NCBI GenBank assembly: GCA_963682175.1
Contig: OY821787.1
Location: 25,646,501-25,710,500, forward strand
From: Triglochin maritima
Taxonomy: Eukaryota > Streptophyta > Magnoliopsida > Alismatales > Juncaginaceae
Reading direction: 5' to 3'
Length of the DNA: 64,000 nucleotides
Part shown: positions 57,859 to 64,000 of the stretch, piece by piece
How positions within the stretch are numbered: the first letter of the stretch is position 1
Layout: each line of letters begins with the position of its first letter
Position numbers and translations under genes: made by a program
Notes under the pieces: model-generated
Seen by the model: the letters and a program-made list of their open reading frames with translations, nothing else
What the model was told of the DNA's origin: nothing
Database searches by the model: none

Positions 57859-59420
57859 GAGTCTCTGAAGTTGAGAGAATCCCAAGGCAACTTTGCTTCT
57901 GATGGCCGGAATGACATTCTACGCGAAACCTTGAGAAATGACTGTGAAAATATTATGGAAAGTCTCAACAGTCAAGTTCGTCGACAGTTCATACCAAATG
58001 CGAGCAACAAATTGCAGATTTATAAAATAAATTGCAAGTTGTTATGGAGAGATTGGATTGCGATCTGCCTACTTCTCCTACCCGTCGTAGGACCGCTCCT
58101 TCGGTGCAGCCAGTTGTCAACCCCGACCAACAATATGATTTCGCGGCTCATTCTTGAGAATTGGCCCTCGTAGCCGATCCCTCGTTTGGAAAGTTTGATG
58201 ATGGATCTAGATGTGCTTTATTTGTCAAAGACCCTAATCGAAGATTGGTGGGACACGACAAAGTTTATAACATCTCCAAACACCACTTCAAAGAAGTGGA
58301 AGAGGGAGAAGTAAAGGTTGTAGTGGGGAGCTGCTTAAACTCTGGTGCTCTGGTGCCAATTCCAGAAGAAGAGGTTGTTACCCTCGGCGATGCTATCAGT
58401 GGGTTCATGAGGTGGCATTGTCATTTAGTAGAGCTAAATAATAAACACGAGGTATACTTTAACTTGAAAGCCAATAGATTTCAATTTTGTTAATAATTGT
58501 ATTTTTAATGTTTCTATATATATATGTAAGGTTTCAAGCCCCCGAAGCAAATGGTCAATTCACCAATCTCCGATCAACATTAGTTTGCTACCAAGTAGGT
58601 TCAAAATGTTGTATCAATTAATGGTAGGTAGGGAATCACAATCCTTAACTTCCTGGGATATGGAGGTGGGGGTTAAAATGTTGCCTTTGACTTTATACGT
58701 CGTCAAAGAAGACATTATGCAGTTCTTGGTGATGGATTAATTGTGCATAATGATTATCGACGTGCAAGTGAAGTAAGTGTTTTCTTCTGTATAAGATGAA
58801 ATGCCTCAAATAATTTTATCCTAATAATAACATAATTTAATTTTTACTCTTATAGACACCTTTGTAACTATTTGGATTTGTCAGTAAATCTACCTATATA
58901 TCCGGGAATGACGATAAATCGGGTGAGCTTGCGACTCTCATGAACGAACAAGGCAAAATATATTATCTCCTTTATTATGAGAGGTAAATTTGCTAATTCA
59001 AAGTAAGTGGAATTTTTTTTTGTAATAAACTTCTAATTATATATATAAATAGAGCTCATTGGATGCTTGCCTTTCTATGCCCCGAGACTAATTCGGCATA
59101 TTGGTTTGATCCTTTGAGGTCAATTAAACCAAGAGAATCCATGAAGAAGCTTGTTTTAACGTAAGTTTGTTATAATCATCGTATTTGTAATCCTTGTATT
59201 TTTATTAGTATTATCGAATTCATGTTGAATAACTTGTGCTACTCAGGACAATGAGGGTTTACAAAGTGTTAGGTCGCAGGAGAACAACCCAAAAACCGAG
59301 AGTAACATGACATGGAATGGGAGTAAGTTCTTTCTCCCATTTTTATTAATTAAGTAAAGTAATGGAACATATATTTAACGAAGTTATATTTTGTAGTACC
59401 ACAAGCAGACTGAAAATACA
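57859..59420 (+). pseudogene. CACTA third gene, DUF8039 plus Ulp1 (C48) protease-like
   Basis: First a helical piece (57871-58030), then a DUF8039-like domain (58161-58460, CALFVKDPNRRLVGHDKVYN, VVVGSCLNSGALVPIPEEEVVTLGDAISGFMRWH). Further exons at about 58860-59160 carry IYYLLYYERAHWMLAFLCPE and YWFDPLRSIK: the His and Asp region of a Ulp1/C48 cysteine protease, as found in many plant CACTA and MULE elements. The Cys-box end lies where the LTR at 59621 begins and was not seen. Stops are frequent. Confidence 0.65.
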
Positions 59421-59620
59421 GAATGTGGGTACAACGTGATGAGATATAGGAGGAAATCCTCGAAATTGCACCTCAAGACGTAGCCCTGACAGAGGTAATA
59501 TAGATCGCTATTTAGTTGTATAATTATAGTTTCATTATTTAGATATTAATATTTTTTACTTGTATTTTTATAGGTGTTCCAAAAGAATATCGATCCCTAC
59601 TCGCAACAGGAGCTCCATGA

Positions 59621-61533
59621 TGTAGGATTTTGTGTCCCTATGTATCTGTATATTTTAAAAAAATTAATACAAACATACAAGATCGATTTCATATTTTCAT
59701 TGATTTTACGTACATGTATATGTTTATTCTAATATCATGCATTCCTACATATATTAAAATAAATAAAAGAAAGACGATCATACACAAAGGTTCTCTAAAA
59801 CCTTTTAGAAGATCCGGTGTTCCGTTGCTCGTCGAATCGCCCACCGATTCACCTCCAAGTGTTCACCAAACTCTAAACAAGATTAGAGAGAAAGAAACTA
59901 GTCAATTAATCTCCAATTAAGCTTAGAATATAGTTAATAACTCATCTTCAAGCTCCTGAGATTTCTATCTCCAAAACTTAAAACTATTAAGATATTTTCG
60001 TGGTGATTAAGGGAGGGATTAGAGAGATAGAATTATTTCATGTAATGTAATAAAACAAGTAGGATGTGGGGTCCTTTTATAGGCTCCCAAAACATCCATA
60101 TCAAGAACTATTCTCTAGTCCTGATATCTTGTTTTTTCTCTCCTAAAATTAATCCCAAATTGCCACATAAGCATCCTAAAAAACGTTTGATCAAATCTGG
60201 AATTAATTCAACCTATGATCTAATTATTCTCTTAATAATTAAGGCAGAAATCGTGTTGTTCGGTGAACCGAGAATTCTTCTCGGTTGACCGGACCATTCA
60301 GTTTTAATACACGTTCGGTTGACTGCTCCGAAGGTACCTCGGTCGACCGAACCCTAAAAGGTTTACTGTGTTGACCCTGATTTTGCCTTTGTCAAATTTT
60401 GGATTTATATCCAACAAAATTTGATCTTTAGGGGTTTTTAACAAATTCGTATCTGATGTAATATATTATCCTATGTAATATTAAATTATTACACCCCATA
60501 ATATATACATCTCATATGAATTTGTCCCTGATTCTAATTATGTCAATTCTCATGACATATTAATTTTATTGATTCACCACATGTGTTCCTTTTCACATGA
60601 AACCCGACACATCATATGAACTCAAAATCAAACTTCTTGTTTCCCAATTTTGTGGTACGACCTATAGGAGGATCTAAGCCTAATTGACAACAATATTAAA
60701 CACTGAATATCTCAAACTATAAGCAGTATCTAGCTACACATTATAGTTACCCAATTAGCATAAATGTCTTTGTTCCACTCGAACTAAACACGATCCATTT
60801 AGTGATGTAAGTGCACTAATTGTGTCCATCCCTTGCCTCATGATATTAAGAATATATACAAAGTAGAAATGTGTCACCTTTGTATTATATTCATTTCTTG
60901 ATCTCTTTAAGGTAATTATAACTATGTAACTTAACTCAAGTTACATTGTGCACATTGTAATTTTGCTTTATCAAGGGCCCACTAATCTCATCACTCAAGT
61001 AAGAGGGGGCAATGATAATCTTTTGACTAGCTATCTTTTCCAGCACAAGTCATGTTCAACCAACTATTGCCTTTATCACTATACTCATTGATAGTTTTTG
61101 ACAATAATCAAATCAAGCACTTCTTAAGAGAAAAGATATAAGTCTCATATCTTAGGATCCAAGACACAGTATAACATTAATGACACGAAACACAATTCCA
61201 TAATGTTTTACTTGTTAGGTCTATTCAATATATAAAAGTAATTTTTTCCTCTTTTATATACTCGTGTCGTCAATTATTTGTAGAGCTATAACAATCGATG
61301 ACCAACACGACAATCTTATCTTGGTAATTAATGTTCCATGTCAATTACCATGATTGTGAATAACTTTTGATTTATGTAAACCATTATCTTTTAGAGCCCT
61401 ACGGTTAAGGACCAATCGTTTATTCTTTAACACTTCCAAAAGACGAATACCATAATCAAGAAACAAAATGTTTGCACATCCAATTCATAATAATTGACAT
61501 ATAAAAATAAACTTTTAGAACACATTTCTTTTA
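59621..61533 (-). repeat. Solo LTR, 2.1-kb family, minus orientation
   Basis: 1913 bp. Flanks CATGA and GATGA match at 4 of 5, and the outer TG has become TA, so it is older than 53537-55658. It shares a shorter dyad part at 60254-60350 (CGGTGAACCG, CGGTTGACCG, CGGTCGACCG) with irregular spacing. Confidence 0.85.
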
Positions 61534-61860
61534 GATGATACTCGCGACCGATGTGCTTGCTAGTTTATCAGAAACATGTTAATGAACTAAGATGTTCTTA
61601 TATTAATAACACTTTCTTTGTAAACATGCAATTTTTTAAACATGTTTCCTTGTATTACTAACATACAATGTCATCTTTAATTCAAACATCTTTGTGAATG
61701 CCAAGTGTTTTTGTATATGCTTGTGGTTGAATGATTGTGTTTGTGTATGTATGCTTGTATGTATTTGTGGATGAATGTGTGTATGTATTTGGGGATGATT
61801 TTCTTGTGGAGGTTGAATGTGTTTGTTATGGAGGAATCTATGTTGGCTACATTTTGTATT
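61534..61860 (+). other. CACTA 3' untranslated part
   Basis: AT-rich with TGTATG reiterations (61700-61800) before the right subterminal array. Confidence 0.45.
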
Positions 61861-61869
61861 TTTTTTAAT

Positions 61870-62190
61870 CTGGTAAGGGTATAGACGTCGGTTGTACCTA
61901 GTAGCCGACGTCTATCCCCTTCAGAAAAAGAATAGATGTCAGTTGTTATGTACAACCGATGTCTATACCTAGAGCATAGACGTCGGTTGGGAAGTAGCCG
62001 ACGTCTATACTTAGAGAATATATGTCGTATGTACATAATAGCCGACGTCTATTCTCTAAGTATAGACGTCGGTTGTCCCTAATAGCCGACGTCTATACAT
62101 GGGGAATGGACATCGGGTTTTAAGTGACCGACGTCCATGTTTTTACGAAGCATAAATAGACGTCGGGTCAGGGGACCCATATAGTCGACG
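61870..62190. repeat. Right subterminal repeats of the 13-kb CACTA
   Basis: About ten TAGACGTCGG / CCGACGTCTA words arranged as back-to-back inverted pairs. Confidence 0.88.
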
Positions 62191-62660
62191 TAAATTCTCT
62201 TTTCTTCACTAGTGTTATTGTCGAATGAATGATCGAGACCCAAAACATTCTAACAATAACTCAACAACACTAGTTCTGTTTTTGAAAATGCGACAACCAC
62301 GCCGTCGAGTTCTATATACTTGAACGTGACAATGTAAGCATCGCGGCACCTTCATTGTCGAGTTCTATTAAGCATCCGAACTGGCTCCGCACCCTACTAG
62401 GGGGTGCGAACAAATTTCAAAGTGTTGGAACTATGTAGAACTAGGAGTCTTAAACGCAGAGTTTTGTTATGAACGACTCAACATCCTAGACGTCGAGTTC
62501 TCTAAAAATCTTTTTTTACTGAAACTTTGAGTTCTATATACACTAAAAGACAAAACCCGCCGCCGCGACGTGTTGTGACGTGGTGGCAGCGGGTCTAGTA
62601 TGGAAAATACTTTTCAATGAGGTTTAATTTGGATTTTTTTTTTAAATAATTTTGTTTCGG

Positions 62661-62845
62661 AAAATCATCCTTTTTAATTTGGTCTGAACCCAATATCAAC
62701 AAAATCTACCAATTAGGCCAAGTGCTGGAATTATATTTCCAAAATTTGAGACAGTTAACATACTTCCTATGTATTTTATGCACTACCGGTCCAACCATCC
62801 CAACACCAGCATTATCACCCTCACCCATGACCTCTCACTTCACTC
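62661..62845. other. No feature
   Basis: A short spacer between the long-repeat element and the next CACTA end. Confidence 0.4.
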
Positions 62846-62945
62846 ACTAGTGCAGAATGCACAATAGATGTCACACAATAGACGTCGGATATCGACACAT
62901 CCGACGTCTATAGGTTTGTATAAACGTCAGTTTTTGTAGTAAGAA
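62846..62945. mobile_element. Second terminus of the same CACTA family, truncated
   Basis: CACTAGTGCAGAATGCAC followed by TAGACGTCGGATATC and CCGACGTCTATAGG. The similarity stops near 62945 and no partner end is in the window. Confidence 0.75.
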
Positions 62946-63148
62946 AAATCTTTTTTGTTTATTTTTTGTGATTTATTTCGTACAAGAATTTATGTGGATT
63001 TATTTTGTATAAGAATTAATGCAATTTTGTACTTCGTAGAAAGTAATGTGAATTATTTGGATTGATTTAAAAATAGTTACATCAATGTAACTATCCCATG
63101 TGTGTTGATGTACATATGTGTTTATGGCCATATCTTTTGAAATTTAGT
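62946..63148. other. AT-rich spacer
   Basis: Nothing recognised. The last bases are the flank of the LTR that follows. Confidence 0.4.
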
Positions 63149-64000
63149 TGATTGACATCATTTCATGCTTATATTTGTATTTTATATCCATTATCTTACA
63201 CCTAAGAAATGCTACGTGACGAGTTTTATGTTTGAATTTCAGAAATAAAGAGGTTTAAAGAGAAGAGGCATGAAAGGACCTAAAAGATAGGAAAAATGAC
63301 TGAGTTGAGAGACTCGAGGACTAAGATGCAAGGGAGAAGGACCTGAACGTAAGACCGAAGGACCAAAGAGCAAAACAGAAAACTCCACACCATCATGAGG
63401 GAGTATTTTGACAATTCGATTCGGCTCAGAGTCCAATAAACAAAGTATATGCATCAAAGACCGACAAAGAAATCCAGAAAAGCCCACAACAAATTCCAGC
63501 CGGATCCAGAGTTTATGGACCGCTAGTTGGAGGTCCGAATCTCTCCAGATCCGCTAAGATTTTGCGTGCACATGTATTAGTGTTTGTTTAGGCTATTGTT
63601 GGTATATGTTTAGTCCCATACCGGGGGATTGTCCCGGATTACCTTTTTCTATGGCTATAAATAGAACTCCTCCTCCTTTTGTATTCACTCATTGCTTGGT
63701 GGCATTCTCTCTACTTGGAATAAAAGCCTTGAAGCAAAAACTCAAGGTGGAGAAGAATGCCACTTGTAATGTGAGTCATGTAAATAAAATAATTGCTCTT
63801 AGTTTCTTTTAATCTTGTCTTTTAATTCTTGCATGTTTCTTTAGTTTTATGTTCATTTCAATTAGCTTCTTTAATATTCCTTTCTTGCTTAGTTGAATTT
63901 CCTTTGAGTATAATGTTTCATTTTGTTAATGTAGTTAGTGTAATTAGTAGTGAGTAGTTCCATCCCCATTTGGGGGGTGGAGAAATATGTGATATCAATA
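63149..64000 (+). repeat. Tat-like LTR, runs off the window
   Basis: It starts TGATTGACATCATTTC and follows the LTR consensus of 16205-17846 to the window end. TATAAATAG at 63656-63664. One clear dyad at 63518 (GACCGCTAGTTGGAGGTC), 120 bp before TATA. No purine tract precedes it, so it is a 5' or solo LTR. Confidence 0.8.

Larger units (their letters stand above)
49188..62214 (+). mobile_element. CACTA (En/Spm) transposon, about 13 kb
   Basis: The ends are CACTAGTGCAAAAAAG and CTTTTCTTCACTAGTG, with a TTA duplication on both sides (49185-49187 and 62215-62217). Subterminal arrays of TAGACGTCGG and its inverse fill 49215-49440 and 61870-62190. The interior holds three decayed genes on the plus strand: transposase, a Transposase_24-like protein, and a DUF8039/Ulp1-like protein. 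Later insertions are two LTRs (53537-55658, 59621-61533), plus a fragment of Tat-like leader (50700-51340). Confidence 0.93.
48577..62660. mobile_element. Long-inverted-repeat (MULE-like) element, copy 2, split by CACTA
   Basis: The left arm 48577-49020 and right arm 62240-62660 are about 430-bp inverted repeats (shared words: CCAAATTAAAC, GCTGCCACCACGTC, TAAGCATC, AACAGAACTAGTGTTG). Without the inserted CACTA the element would be about 1.05 kb with a roughly 200-bp interior. The outer ends and any 9-bp duplication are not clear. A Mutator-like origin is inferred from arm length and the GGGCAATTTTTAAAC start. Confidence 0.65.

Overview
This is a plant (probably eudicot) nuclear window. It is AT-rich and dominated by nested transposable elements around two intact, intron-bearing host genes. 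Host gene 1 (26273-29853, +) is a three-exon P-class pentatricopeptide repeat protein of 471 codons, closest from memory to Arabidopsis At5g48730. Host gene 2 (40270-43986, -) is a five-exon MAT1, the assembly subunit of the CDK-activating kinase / TFIIH, 192 codons, in a form without the RING domain. I saw no tRNA, rRNA or CRISPR. The species cannot be named from the sequence.

Left block (1-18200) is a pile of LTR retrotransposons. A minus-strand Ty3/Tat-like element (1-6760, its 3' LTR cut by the window edge) encodes only a gag-like protein with one CCHC knuckle. Next come LTR and internal fragments of the same family, a truncated copia-type 3' end (7431-9602), and a very young gag-only copia-type element A (10655-15638, target duplication TAAAC) sitting inside an older solo LTR. 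From 18600 to 23100 lies a decayed minus-strand CACTA transposase gene, broken by another LTR (19006-20586) and by a second CACTA terminus (ending 21969). A 306-bp hAT-type MITE and a 30-bp tandem repeat field precede the PPR gene.

Middle block (30000-40200) holds a polypyrimidine tract and an ATATCCAGATAT-rich repeat that was split by a second gag-only copia-type element B (31598-36755) and by a solo LTR (36858-38047). Just upstream of MAT1 lies a PIF/Harbinger deletion derivative (44152-46739), about 165 bp from the start codon.

Right block (47000-64000) has two long-inverted-repeat (MULE-like) elements, one carrying a hAT MITE and the other carrying a 13-kb CACTA element (49188-62214, TSD TTA). 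The CACTA has a transposase gene, a Transposase_24-like gene and a DUF8039/Ulp1-protease-like gene, all decayed. Two copies of a 1.9-2.1 kb LTR family are inserted in it. A second CACTA end (62846) and another Tat-like LTR (63149 to the edge) close the window.

The most striking structure is regulatory. Three gag-only copia-type LTR families and an unrelated 2.1-kb LTR family carry arrays of the dyad CGGTNNACCG in pairs, almost always with exactly nine bases between partners (period 19). In families A, B and C the TATA-proximal dyad lies 96-97 bp from TATAAATAG. The Ty3/Tat-like LTRs carry a different dyad, GACCGCCAATTGGCGGTC, also in pairs (period 21) about 120 bp from TATA, and a third LTR family carries CCACTAGTGG at period 21. 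Same architecture, different sequences: this looks like a recurrent U3 control module.
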